A DNA stretch of 64,000 bases, from the NCBI RefSeq assembly GCF_024055715.1, contig NZ_JAMXMV010000002.1:124001-188000 (forward strand). Direction: 5' to 3'. Position numbers and translations under genes: made by a program. Shown piece by piece: positions 7,289 through 15,394 of the stretch (position 1 is its first letter; the number at the start of each line of letters is the position of its first letter). The stretch is from Actinoallomurus soli. GTDB lineage: Bacteria > Actinomycetota > Actinomycetes > Streptosporangiales > Streptosporangiaceae. The notes under the pieces are model-generated. The model ran no database searches. It worked only from the letters and a program-made list of their open reading frames with translations, and was not told the origin of the DNA.

Positions 7289-7845
7289 CGGGCGGCCTTG
7301 TCGGCGGCGCGGGAGGCGGTGGGGCGGCTGGTGCGGGACGCTGGGGTGTTCTCGATCGCCCTGGCGAGGCGGCGCCGCGCCCGGTGCAGGCGGACGAAGA
7401 AGGCCGCGGTCGTACAGCCGACGACCCGGGCCGCCTCGCGGGGAGCCAGGCCGTGCCACATGACGAGCGAGAGGACCTCGAGGTCGCCGTCGGAGAGGCG
7501 GCCGATCGCCGCCAGGGCGCTGTCGCGCTCGACGACGTGGTCCGCGACGTCCCACGCGACCAGGTCGGCGTCGGTGGTCATCGCGGTGACCCGGTCGACG
7601 AGCGCGCGCCGCCGGAAGCCGCTGTCCCGCTGTTTCAGCAGCAGGTTCCGCGCGACCCCCAGCAGCCAGGGCAGTGCCGGCTCGCGGATGTGGTCCAGGC
7701 GGCGCCACGCGACGACGAACGTCTCGCTGACGATGTCCTCCGCCGCGTGCGGCTCGGTCCGCGTGATCACGTAACCGAGCACGCGCCGGTAGTTGTCGTC
7801 GTACAGCTCGGTGAAGCGTCTTCGGGATTCCTCGGAGTAGTCCAA
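7285..7845 (-). CDS. ECF-type RNA polymerase sigma factor
   Basis: A 186-residue sigma-70 family protein. Region 2 covers about residues 8-75 (FTELYDDNYRRVLGYV, AAEDIVSETFVVAWRR). Region 4 covers about 120-170 (LSDGDLEVLSLVMWHGL, APREAARVVG, VRLHRARRRLA). It directs RNA polymerase to a small regulon and is co-translated with the membrane protein gene downstream through an ATGA overlap. A GGTGA-CCTT-TCACC palindrome at 7871-7884, just upstream of its start, may be part of its promoter control. Confidence 0.92.
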   Translation of the reverse strand: MDYSEESRRRFTELYDDNYRRVLGYVITRTEPHAAEDIVSETFVVAWRRLDHIREPALPWLLGVARNLLLKQRDSGFRRRALVDRVTAMTTDADLVAWDVADHVVERDSALAAIGRLSDGDLEVLSLVMWHGLAPREAARVVGCTTAAFFVRLHRARRRLARAIENTPASRTSRPTASRAADKAAR

Positions 7846-7870
7846 CGGAGTCCCTGCCCTTCGGTGAGTC

Positions 7871-7884
7871 GGTGACCTTTCACC
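7871..7884. promoter_or_regulatory. Short palindrome upstream of the ECF sigma gene
   Basis: GGTGA-CCTT-TCACC is a perfect 5-4-5 inverted repeat 26 bases before the sigma gene start, within the promoter region shared with the divergent hydrolase. No regulator gene is obvious for it. Confidence 0.35.
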
Positions 7885-8037
7885 AGTACTTCCGGCGGTC
7901 CCTGCCGCCTTTACCGATCACTCCCGAACAAGATCGCCGAGCGCGCGTCGCTTACCCGAGACGTAATCGACCGCGTTCCCTCCCACCGGGAGGATTCATG
8001 ACGTCGGACCACCCCAGACAGATCAAGGAGCGACCCC

Positions 8038-8853
8038 ATGTTCTTCGAGACCGCTGACGGAACCCGCCTGGCCTACGAGGACTACGGCCAGGGCCCGACG
8101 ATCGTCTTCGTCGCCAGTTGCATGCTGAGCACCGACATGTGGGAGTACCAGATCCCCTTCTTCGTCGAGCGGGGCTACCGGTGCGTCGCGCTGGACCGGC
8201 GGGGTCACGGGCGTTCGGACCGGCCCTCCGTGGGATACGACCTGGACACCAGCGCCGACGACCTGGCCGCGCTGATCGAGCACCTCGACCTGCGGGACGT
8301 CACTCTCGTCGGCCACTCCATGGGAGGCGGCGAGATCGCCCGCTACCTCGCCCGGCACGGCGAGGAGCGCGTCGCCCGCGCGGTGTTCATCTCCGCCATG
8401 CTGCCGTTCATGAAGAGGACCGAGGACAACCCGGCCGGCATCCCGGAGGCCCTCTTCGAGGCCATGAGCGCCAAGATCCGCGCCGATCGGCCCAAGTGGC
8501 TCTCCGACCAGGCCCAGGTCTTCTTCGCCACCCACCTCGGCCCCGCCGTGTCCCCCGCCCTCGTCGACTGGATGATCCGGGAGTGCGAGAAGACCTCGGC
8601 GTGGGCGGTGCTCAAGTTCCAGCACGCGCTGTTCCACGCCGACCACCGCGCCGGGCTGCGCGAGATCACCATCCCCACGCTCGTCGTCCACGGCGCGGCC
8701 GACTTCTCGGCGCCGGTGGACGTGACCGGCCGCCGTACCGCCGAGATCATCCCGGGCACCGTCTACAAGGAGTACCCGACCGCCGGGCACGGCATCTTCG
8801 TCAGCCACCAGGACGAGCTCAACGCCGACCTCCTCGAGTTCATCAAGGGCTGA
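8038..8853 (+). CDS. Alpha/beta hydrolase, non-heme haloperoxidase-like
   Basis: A 271-residue alpha/beta hydrolase resembling cofactor-free haloperoxidases/esterases. Catalytic Ser94 lies in GHSMGG, the acid is probably Asp in HGAADFSAP, and the His is in PTAGHGIF near the end. The DRRGHGRSDRP motif is typical of the group. AAGGAG lies eight bases before the ATG. It stands alone on the plus strand, divergent from the ECF sigma operon. The natural reaction is probably ester or perhydrolysis, not true halogenation. Confidence 0.9.
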   Translation: MFFETADGTRLAYEDYGQGPTIVFVASCMLSTDMWEYQIPFFVERGYRCVALDRRGHGRSDRPSVGYDLDTSADDLAALIEHLDLRDVTLVGHSMGGGEIARYLARHGEERVARAVFISAMLPFMKRTEDNPAGIPEALFEAMSAKIRADRPKWLSDQAQVFFATHLGPAVSPALVDWMIRECEKTSAWAVLKFQHALFHADHRAGLREITIPTLVVHGAADFSAPVDVTGRRTAEIIPGTVYKEYPTAGHGIFVSHQDELNADLLEFIKG

Positions 8854-8958
8854 CGCGCCTTGCGCGCGGCCGACTGCCGCCGGCGGTGCGACTACCGAGC
8901 AGGGGGGTCGGCCGAGGTCGACGGCGCCCGGCCCGCGGGGTGACGGTCGGCCATGGGT

Positions 8959-9798
8959 TCATGTGTCCCACCATTCGCGCAGCCCTCGCGTCGCCGCCAC
9001 CTGGGCCGTGGCGGCGAGAGCCGCACGCCGCGTGGTCTGCGGGTCCAGGACGCTGCCGCCGGAGAGAACGATGACGCTCTGCCGGTCCGGGACCACCACG
9101 GTGACGTCCGCGCCGCGCCGGCGGAGCGATTCGACTTCCAGCTCCAGCACCGGCCCAGGTAGCGGGGCCAGAACGAGGACCCGCTCGGGCCCGCCCGGCC
9201 TGGGCGGGGCGAGCAGGTCGGCGTTGGTGCTCGACCGCACGCCGCCGTCCACCCACATCCGGCCATGCATCAGGACGGGCGCGGCCGCTCCGGGGGCCGC
9301 GGTGGTCGTGGCGATGCCTTCGGCCAGGGTCAGGCCGTCCGGCGGGCCCCACACCCGTGGACGCCCGGTCGCCGCGTCGGCGCAGACCATCCGCAGCGAG
9401 GCGGGCCAGGGGGCGTCGGGGAGCCAGCGCGCCCAGACGGCGGCGAGTTCGGTGACGGCTTGGGGTCTCATGACCTGTGCCGCCTGAGCCGCGATTTGGC
9501 GGATCTCCTCCTCGCTCGGGTGCCCGAGGCCTGCCGAGCGTCCCATACGGCCGAGCAGTGACGGTTGCACGGGCCCGCCCTGTGCGGCGTGCCATCGGGC
9601 ACGGTCGGCCATGGCGGCGGTGAACCGCGCCAGAGGCCGATCGGCCGCCAACCACGCTCCCAGGACGGCGCCGGCGGACGTGCCCAGCACCTCCTCAGCC
9701 GCCCCCAAGGCGACGCCCTGCTCTACCAGCCCGTCCGCCAGGCCGCCCAGCCACGCTGCTCCGGCGGGGCCGCCCCCGCCGAGTATCAGTTTCCGCAT
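8959..9798 (-). CDS. Patatin-like phospholipase family protein
   Basis: A 279-residue serine acyl hydrolase with a catalytic Ser-Asp dyad. The glycine-rich oxyanion loop GGGGPAG is at residues 8-14, the nucleophile GTSAG has Ser41, and the DGG box (MWVDGGVRSS) has Asp184. The start is set at the MRKLILGGGG methionine (9798); the open frame extends upstream, but patatins begin just before the glycine loop and GGGAG precedes this ATG. The likely role is lipid or ester hydrolysis. It lies 22 bases downstream of the FAD monooxygenase gene, so both may be co-transcribed. Confidence 0.88.
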   Translation of the reverse strand: MRKLILGGGGPAGAAWLGGLADGLVEQGVALGAAEEVLGTSAGAVLGAWLAADRPLARFTAAMADRARWHAAQGGPVQPSLLGRMGRSAGLGHPSEEEIRQIAAQAAQVMRPQAVTELAAVWARWLPDAPWPASLRMVCADAATGRPRVWGPPDGLTLAEGIATTTAAPGAAAPVLMHGRMWVDGGVRSSTNADLLAPPRPGGPERVLVLAPLPGPVLELEVESLRRRGADVTVVVPDRQSVIVLSGGSVLDPQTTRRAALAATAQVAATRGLREWWDT

Positions 9799-9820
9799 CA
9801 CGGTCGTCTCCCTGCCGTGC

Positions 9821-11422
9821 TCAATGGATCGGGCCGTGGCTGATGGGCGGGCGCAGAAACGGAACGCGCGCAAGGATGTGGCCGAGCGCCTCGGGAGTGA
9901 AGCCGCTTCCGCGCGCGGCCAGGTAGCCGTCAGGGCGCACCAGAATCCAGTCACCGGCACCGGCCCCCAACGTCTGACGCAACCGCAGGTCGGCGTCGTG
10001 GATGAGAGCCGTCCCAAGTCCGGGGCCCTCGTGCCTGTGGCGTTCAGGTCCGGGACCGTGCGGGACGATCAGATGCGTGCGCAGCCATGCCGGAGCCGTG
10101 CGCGGCGCGTCGGCGGGGGCGAACACCAGCAGATGCCAGCCGGGACGCCGGATCGCCTCGCGCAGGACGGTCCAGCCGGGGGAGTCGGCGTCCGCCGCGC
10201 CGACCTGCGTCAGGCGTTCGCCCGGACGCGGCCCCGCAGCGCCGGAGGCGTTCCCTCCGCCGGTGGTGAGGGGGCTGCCCGCGTAGTCCAGGGCAAGGCC
10301 GGACATGCCGCGGATGAGCTGGCGCAAGAAGGCGTAGTCGGAGTCGCGGCCGTCCTCCCCGGTCGTCATGGCGACCTCCATCACCTCGCCGGTCGAGGCG
10401 AGCAGCGCCTGTCCGACCGGGACGCGCTCGGCATCGTAGGTCTCCAGCAGTCCCGGATCGGCCTCGCCGCGCAGCACCATCGCCAGCTTCCAGGCCAGAT
10501 TCGCGGCGTCCTGGATGCTGGTGTTCATGCCCTGGCCCGACGCGGGCGAGTGAACATGGGCCGCGTCGCCGGAGACGAAGCACCGGCCGACGTGCATGGC
10601 GGGGACGGCGCGCTGCTGGATGGTGAAGGTCGAGACCCACGTCGGCGTCTCCACCCGGGTCTCGCGGCCGAGCGCCTGCGAGAACTTGGCGCTGAAGCGC
10701 GCCGCCACCTCCTCAGGACGGTTCGGGTCGCCCTCCCCGGTGGTGTCGAGAAGCCGCCACTTGTGCGGGTCGGGGAAGGGGAACAGCATCACCAGCCCGT
10801 CCGGGGGGAACATCCAGTGCAGCGCGTCCCTGGCCACCGGGGTGTCCACGACGGCGTCGGCGATCAGCCAGGTGTAGGTGGACTCGCCCTGCAACGGCAA
10901 TCGCAGGGACTTGCGCACGATCGAATGGCCGCCGTCGCATCCCCACAGATACCTGGCCTGGACGATCTCCTCCTCGCCACCCGCGTTCTCCAGCACCGCC
11001 CGCACGCCCGCCCCGTCCTGGGTGAAGGACCGCAGCGCGGTGTTCCACTCGACCGTCGCCCCGGCGGCGGCCGCGTGGCCCCGCAGCACCCGCTCGGTGA
11101 TGACCTGATCCACCATGAACATGTAGGGGAAGCGGGTTTCGAGTCCCGTGTAGTCGTAGTCCAGGCGCAGCGGTCCGTCGTCCAGATGCCGGACGAAGGC
11201 GTTCACCCGGACCCCGAACGGCGCGATGTCGCCCAGGATCCCCATCTGGTCGTAGAGCTCCAGGGTCCGCGAGTGGGTGTTGAGCGCGCGGCTGGTGGTG
11301 GCGGGCCCCGGTGCGGCGTCGACCACCCGGACATCGACACCCCACCGCGCCAGCTGCAAGGCCGCGGTCAGGCCGACCGGCCCGGCTCCCGCGATCAATA
11401 CGTCGACGTCATGAGACGACAT
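9821..11422 (-). CDS. FAD-dependent aromatic-ring monooxygenase (PheA/TfdB/RdmE type)
   Basis: A 533-residue class A flavoprotein hydroxylase. It shows the FAD dinucleotide fold GAGPVGL near the N-terminus, the DG motif in CDGGHSIVRKSL, and the GD motif GDAAHVHSPASGQGMN, with a thioredoxin-like C-terminal region (QTLGAGAGDWILVRPDGYLA). Members hydroxylate phenols or polyketides, including antibiotics. The ATG at 11422 has GGAGGT five bases upstream. It is divergent from a MarR gene with a perfect 9-7-9 palindrome between them, suggesting induction by an aromatic compound. Confidence 0.92.
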   Translation of the reverse strand: MSSHDVDVLIAGAGPVGLTAALQLARWGVDVRVVDAAPGPATTSRALNTHSRTLELYDQMGILGDIAPFGVRVNAFVRHLDDGPLRLDYDYTGLETRFPYMFMVDQVITERVLRGHAAAAGATVEWNTALRSFTQDGAGVRAVLENAGGEEEIVQARYLWGCDGGHSIVRKSLRLPLQGESTYTWLIADAVVDTPVARDALHWMFPPDGLVMLFPFPDPHKWRLLDTTGEGDPNRPEEVAARFSAKFSQALGRETRVETPTWVSTFTIQQRAVPAMHVGRCFVSGDAAHVHSPASGQGMNTSIQDAANLAWKLAMVLRGEADPGLLETYDAERVPVGQALLASTGEVMEVAMTTGEDGRDSDYAFLRQLIRGMSGLALDYAGSPLTTGGGNASGAAGPRPGERLTQVGAADADSPGWTVLREAIRRPGWHLLVFAPADAPRTAPAWLRTHLIVPHGPGPERHRHEGPGLGTALIHDADLRLRQTLGAGAGDWILVRPDGYLAARGSGFTPEALGHILARVPFLRPPISHGPIH

Positions 11423-11430
11423 TCGGACCT

Positions 11431-11455
11431 CCAGTGTCACCTATGCTGACACTGG
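11431..11455. promoter_or_regulatory. Putative MarR operator, CCAGTGTCA-N7-TGACACTGG
   Basis: A perfect 9-bp inverted repeat with a seven-base spacer. It begins nine bases upstream of the monooxygenase start and ends 36 bases before the divergent MarR start. It overlaps the expected promoters in both directions. Confidence 0.7.
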
Positions 11456-11491
11456 ACACACTATCGGACCACCGCGAAAGGCAGGACAGGC

Positions 11492-11938
11492 ATGACCGCA
11501 TCCGATCAGCCCACGGAGCTCCCCCTGGTGGCCCTGCTGCAGCGGCGCACCCGCTGGTTCCAGGACGCCCTCGCCGCGCGCCTGGCCAAAGCCGGAGTGG
11601 ATTCCATCACCCCGGCCCACATGCAGGTCCTGGCGCACCTGCGCGACCGGGACACGGCTCTCAGTGTCGCCGAGTTGGCGCGCCTCGCCGGCGTCTCCCG
11701 CCAGACCATGCATCGCGCTGTCAAGCAGCTGACCGTGGAAGGACTCGTCACGGCCGACGAGGGAGCCGGCTTCCCGCGCACGACTCTCGTCCGCATCACG
11801 GGCCACGGCCTCGAGCGCCGCCGGATCGCCGCCCGCTTCCTGGCCGACCTCGAGGCCGAACTGGACGAGCACCTCGGAACCGACCTCACCGTATCCCTGC
11901 GCGAGGCCCTCACCCGAGCCTGGCCACCAGCCGAATGA
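11492..11938 (+). CDS. MarR-family transcriptional regulator
   Basis: A 148-residue winged-helix regulator. The HTH spans about residues 55-80 (LSVAELARLAGVSRQTMHRAVKQL) and is followed by the wing (EGLVTADEGAGFPRTTLVRIT). MarR proteins usually repress adjacent efflux or degradation genes until a phenolic ligand binds. The divergent FAD monooxygenase and the palindrome between them make that enzyme the probable target. A GGCAGGA-type ribosome site precedes the ATG. Confidence 0.9.
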   Translation: MTASDQPTELPLVALLQRRTRWFQDALAARLAKAGVDSITPAHMQVLAHLRDRDTALSVAELARLAGVSRQTMHRAVKQLTVEGLVTADEGAGFPRTTLVRITGHGLERRRIAARFLADLEAELDEHLGTDLTVSLREALTRAWPPAE

Positions 11939-12016
11939 CCTGGCCCGGGTCGGTGGCGTCTCTGCGGGAACGACGCCGTGGCCCAAGATCCGGGCCGGAG
12001 AAACGATTCTGCGTCG

Positions 12017-12553
12017 TCAGGTGAGCGCGGACCGTCGCCGCCGGGGGACCGGTGCGACGTCCCCGCGGCGGCCCGGGCGCAGGGCCGCGTGCCACTGGCC
12101 GGGGCCGGGGCCGTGCCAGGCGGCCAGCGCGTCGGCGACCAGGCCGGTCACCGCGGCGTAGATCCCCTTGTGCAGCAGGTCGACGGCGAGTTCACGGCGT
12201 GGCCAGGTCCACGGCGGGGCGCCGACGCCGGTGGCGTTCTCCAGGATCTGATCGTTGGTCAGGCGGACCACCCCGAACATCGCCGACGCCCAGGGACCGC
12301 GCAGCCCTGCCGTGGCCATCACCCCGCGGAGCCCGCCGAGCAGCGCGCCCTGGCCGAGGTGCATGGCGAGGTTGCGCGCGGCCGGCTGTCGCCGGCGGTG
12401 CTCCGGCAGGCCCGTCAGGCGTTCGAGGGTCCGCGCCGGGACGTGGGAGTCCGGGCGGCGGGTCCATCGCTGTTCCAGCTTCTCACCGGCCGTCATCGCC
12501 AGCGCGCCGACGAGTCCGGCGGCCATTCCTTCGATCGTTCCCCGTGTCCACAT
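12017..12553 (-). CDS. Hypothetical membrane-associated protein
   Basis: A 178-residue protein not assigned to a family. The start is taken at the MWTRGTIEG methionine (12553); upstream codons look like non-coding extension. Three glycine/alanine-rich hydrophobic stretches are visible (GMAAGLVGALAMTAG, GALLGGLRGVMATAGL, GIYAAVTGLVADALAAW), consistent with short membrane helices. The C-terminus is arginine-rich. It is convergent with the MarR gene and transcribed in the same direction as the LysR gene upstream. No role can be assigned. Confidence 0.55.
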   Translation of the reverse strand: MWTRGTIEGMAAGLVGALAMTAGEKLEQRWTRRPDSHVPARTLERLTGLPEHRRRQPAARNLAMHLGQGALLGGLRGVMATAGLRGPWASAMFGVVRLTNDQILENATGVGAPPWTWPRRELAVDLLHKGIYAAVTGLVADALAAWHGPGPGQWHAALRPGRRGDVAPVPRRRRSALT

Positions 12554-12631
12554 GTCCGCGCCCCTACCCGGGCGCGGCGCTCCGTGACCCTCCGTGAGCG
12601 CAAGGTCCGCCCGTGAGCGCAAGGTCCGCGC

Positions 12632-13537
12632 TCAGACGTCCACGTCCGCGGCGGCGGCGCGGAGGGCGGCGACGGCGGCGCGGATGGCCGGGCGGCGGGC
12701 CGCCTCGGCGCGCCAGATGCCGTACACGTGCCGGTTCAGCGCGGGGCGCACCTGAACGATGCGGACGCCGGGCGGGACGTCACAGCGGCCCAGGCGCGGC
12801 AGGACGGCGCTGCCCAGCCCGGACGCGACGAGCGCGAGCTGCGTGGCGTACTCGTCGGCGGTGTGGCTGATGCGCGGCTCCAGGCCGGCGGTGCGCAGGG
12901 TGTGCTCCAGCCAGTCGCGGCAGATCGCGCCGACCGACTGGGCGATCCAGGCCTCCCCGCGCAGGTCGGCCAGGTCGATGACCTCCCGGTCGGCGAGCGG
13001 GTGGTCGAAGGGCAGGGCGACGTCCGCGACGTCGTCGAGCAGCGGCGCCTTGACCAGGCCGTCCGGGATGGCGAGCGGCACGTTGAACCAGTCCTGGACG
13101 ATGCCCAGGTCGATCTCGCCGCGTGCGGCGAGGGGCACGCTGGCGTGCGGCTCCTGTTCGCGCAGCGTCACCGTCAGGCGGGGGTGCTCTTTGGCGAGCA
13201 GGCTCAGCGCCCGCGGCATCAGGCCGCGCGCCGCCGTGGGGAACGCCGCGACCGCGAGCTCGCCGACGGCGGCGCCGCGGTGCGCCTCCAGGTCGGACTC
13301 CGCGGCCTCGACCATGGCGAGGATGCGCTCGGCGTGCGCGGCGAGGAGGGCGGCGGCGTCGGTGAGGCGGACTCCCCGGCCGTTCCGCTCCAGGAGCTTG
13401 TGACCGGTCTCCCGCTCCAGCTTGGCGACCTGCTGGGAGACGGCGGAGGTCGTGACGTGGAGGACCTCGGCCGCGGCGCTGACGGAACCGTACGTGGCCA
13501 CGGCGTTGAGGGCGCGGAGCCGCTCCAGATCGAGCAT
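12632..13537 (-). CDS. LysR-family transcriptional regulator
   Basis: A 301-residue LysR regulator. The N-terminal HTH covers residues 1-60 (LERLRALNAVATYGSVSAAA, SAVSQQVAKLERE), followed by a two-lobed substrate-binding domain. It is divergent from an EamA-DapA-LLM operon and most likely controls it. A perfect 7-5-7 palindrome overlaps its own start codon and would suit autoregulation. The ligand is unknown; it is probably a compound handled by the exporter or lyase next door. Confidence 0.92.
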   Translation of the reverse strand: MLDLERLRALNAVATYGSVSAAAEVLHVTTSAVSQQVAKLERETGHKLLERNGRGVRLTDAAALLAAHAERILAMVEAAESDLEAHRGAAVGELAVAAFPTAARGLMPRALSLLAKEHPRLTVTLREQEPHASVPLAARGEIDLGIVQDWFNVPLAIPDGLVKAPLLDDVADVALPFDHPLADREVIDLADLRGEAWIAQSVGAICRDWLEHTLRTAGLEPRISHTADEYATQLALVASGLGSAVLPRLGRCDVPPGVRIVQVRPALNRHVYGIWRAEAARRPAIRAAVAALRAAAADVDV

Positions 13538-13553
13538 GTAGACATGCTACATG
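13535..13553. promoter_or_regulatory. Putative LysR operator, CATGTAG-N5-CTACATG
   Basis: A perfect 7-5-7 inverted repeat that includes the LysR start codon complement at 13535-13537 and extends into the 73-base divergent promoter region. It contains a T-N11-A arrangement as expected for LysR sites. Confidence 0.6.
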
Positions 13554-13610
13554 GACGCCTTAAGGAACATTCGCTTGTCCTAAAACGTCGTGCCCGGAAC
13601 GATCGGAGTC

Positions 13611-14519
13611 ATGAGACCTCGCGACATCGCGATCGCGGTGATGATCGCCGCGATCTGGGGCTTCAACTTCGTCGTCATCCACGTGGGGCTCGGCGCCCTG
13701 CCGCCGCTGCTGTTCGCGGCCCTGCGGTTCCTGGCGGCGGCGGTCCCCGCGGTCCTGTTCGTGCGGCGGCCCGCGATCCCGTGGCGGCGGATGACGCTCG
13801 TCGGGCTGCCGCTCGGGGTCGGGCAGTTCGGCCTGCTGTTCATCGCGATGCACCTGGGCATGCCGGCCGGGCTGTCGTCGCTCGTGGTGCAGACACAGGC
13901 GCTCTTCACCGCCGCCTTCGCCGTGCCGATGCTCGGCGAGCGCATGCGCCGGGCGCAGGTCGCGGGCATGCTCGTGGCCTTCACCGGGATCGCGGTGATC
14001 GCCGTGTCGCTGGGCCAGGGCGGGCCGGTGCTCGCGTTCGCGCTGTGTCTCGGCTCGGGGGGCATGTGGGGGCTGGCCAACATCGGCCTGCGCAAGGCCC
14101 AGCCGCCGGACACGTTCGGATTCATGGTCTGGGTCAGCCTGGTCCCGCCGCTGCCCCTGCTCGCACTGTCCCTGATCTTCGAGGGGCCGCGCGCGGACGC
14201 GCACGCGCTGGCGCACATCTCCGCCGGTGGCCTCGGCGCGCTCGCCTACATCGCGTACCTGTCGACGCTCGTCGGGTACGGCCTGTGGGGCGCGCTGCTG
14301 CGCCGGTACGACGCCGGGCAGGTGGCGATCTACTCGCTGCTGGTGCCGCTGTTCGGCGTGTCCTCGGCCGCGCTCCTGCTCGGTGAGCGCGTCACGGTCC
14401 CCGACGTCGTCGCCGGCGTCCTCATCGTCGGCGGCGTCGCCCTCGGCGGCCTCCGCCGCCGTCCGCGGCCCGTCCTCTCCCGGGCCGACGCCCCGGCCGC
14501 CGCACTCGCCGAGAGGTGA
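13611..14519 (+). CDS. EamA-family (DMT superfamily) transporter
   Basis: A 302-residue membrane protein with two EamA repeats and about ten membrane helices, starting IAIAVMIAAIWGFNFVVIHV. Such transporters usually export amino acids or metabolites. The ATG at 13611 is preferred to an upstream GTG because GGAG precedes it. It is the first gene of a three-gene operon with a DapA-like lyase and an LLM oxidoreductase, with near-overlapping junctions. The cargo is unknown but is probably related to the lyase substrate or product. Confidence 0.9.
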   Translation: MRPRDIAIAVMIAAIWGFNFVVIHVGLGALPPLLFAALRFLAAAVPAVLFVRRPAIPWRRMTLVGLPLGVGQFGLLFIAMHLGMPAGLSSLVVQTQALFTAAFAVPMLGERMRRAQVAGMLVAFTGIAVIAVSLGQGGPVLAFALCLGSGGMWGLANIGLRKAQPPDTFGFMVWVSLVPPLPLLALSLIFEGPRADAHALAHISAGGLGALAYIAYLSTLVGYGLWGALLRRYDAGQVAIYSLLVPLFGVSSAALLLGERVTVPDVVAGVLIVGGVALGGLRRRPRPVLSRADAPAAALAER

Positions 14520-14524
14520 CCACG

Positions 14525-15394
14525 ATGCTCCACGGAATCCACGTTCCGCTCGTCACGCCCTTCGGGCCGGACGGCGCCCTCGACGTCCCCTCCCTCGAAC
14601 GCCTGGCCGACCACGTCCTGGCCGAGGGCGCCGCGGGGCTGGTCGTGCTCGCCACCACGGGCGAGGCCGCGCTGCTCACCGGCGACGAACGGCGCACCGT
14701 CATCGCGACCTGCCGGAAGATCAGCGAGCGGTACGGGACGCCGCTCACGGTCGGCGTGGGCACGATCGGCACCGACGAGTCCGTCCGGCAGGCGATCGAC
14801 CGCGCGGCCGACGCGGACCTGCTGCTCGCGGTCGTGCCGTACTACCTCCGGCCGTCCGACGAGGGCGTCCGCGACCACTTCGCGGCGATCGGCGCGGCGG
14901 CCGGAGTGCCGCTGATCCTCTACAACATCCCGTACCGGACGGGGAAGACGCTCCGCGTCGAGACGCTCCTCGGCCTGCTCGCCACCCCGTACGTCGCCGG
15001 GATCAAGCACTGCGCGGGAGCGATCGACGCGGACACCCTGACCCTGCTGGCCGAGGGACGGGGCGTGCTCGGCGGGGACGACGCGTTCCTGTACCCGCTG
15101 CTGCACCTCGGCGCGGCGGGCGGCATCACGGCCTCGGCGAACGTCGCCCCGGCGGCCTTCACCGCGATGGCCGACGCCGTACGGGACGGGGCCGCGCCCC
15201 GCGCCCGCGAGCTCCACAGCGCGCTGCTGCCCCTGGTGAACGCGCTGTTCGCCGAGCCCTCCCCGAGCGTCATCAAGGCGGTGCTCGCCGAGCGCGGCCT
15301 GATCGCCGACGCCACCGTACGGTCGCCGCTGCGGCCGCCGACCGCCGCCTCGCTGACCACGGCGCTCGAACGGCTGCGAGTATTGGAATCATGA
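14525..15394 (+). CDS. Dihydrodipicolinate synthase-family (DapA-like) aldolase/lyase
   Basis: A 289-residue class I aldolase-type TIM barrel. It has the TTGE pyruvate-binding motif (ATTGEAALLTGDE), a catalytic Tyr in ILYNIPYRTG and the Schiff-base Lys in GIKHCAGA. The ATG at 14525 is chosen because GAGAGGTG lies six bases upstream; a GTG overlapping the EamA stop is the alternative. Its setting with an exporter and a LysR regulator points to a catabolic or specialised lyase, and no lysine pathway genes are near. The substrate cannot be told. Confidence 0.88.
   Translation: MLHGIHVPLVTPFGPDGALDVPSLERLADHVLAEGAAGLVVLATTGEAALLTGDERRTVIATCRKISERYGTPLTVGVGTIGTDESVRQAIDRAADADLLLAVVPYYLRPSDEGVRDHFAAIGAAAGVPLILYNIPYRTGKTLRVETLLGLLATPYVAGIKHCAGAIDADTLTLLAEGRGVLGGDDAFLYPLLHLGAAGGITASANVAPAAFTAMADAVRDGAAPRARELHSALLPLVNALFAEPSPSVIKAVLAERGLIADATVRSPLRPPTAASLTTALERLRVLES

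Noticed and set aside
9799-10017. N-terminal extension of the patatin-like protein
   Set aside because: Patatin domains begin just before the glycine loop; the extension overlaps the monooxygenase gene and looks like a shadow.
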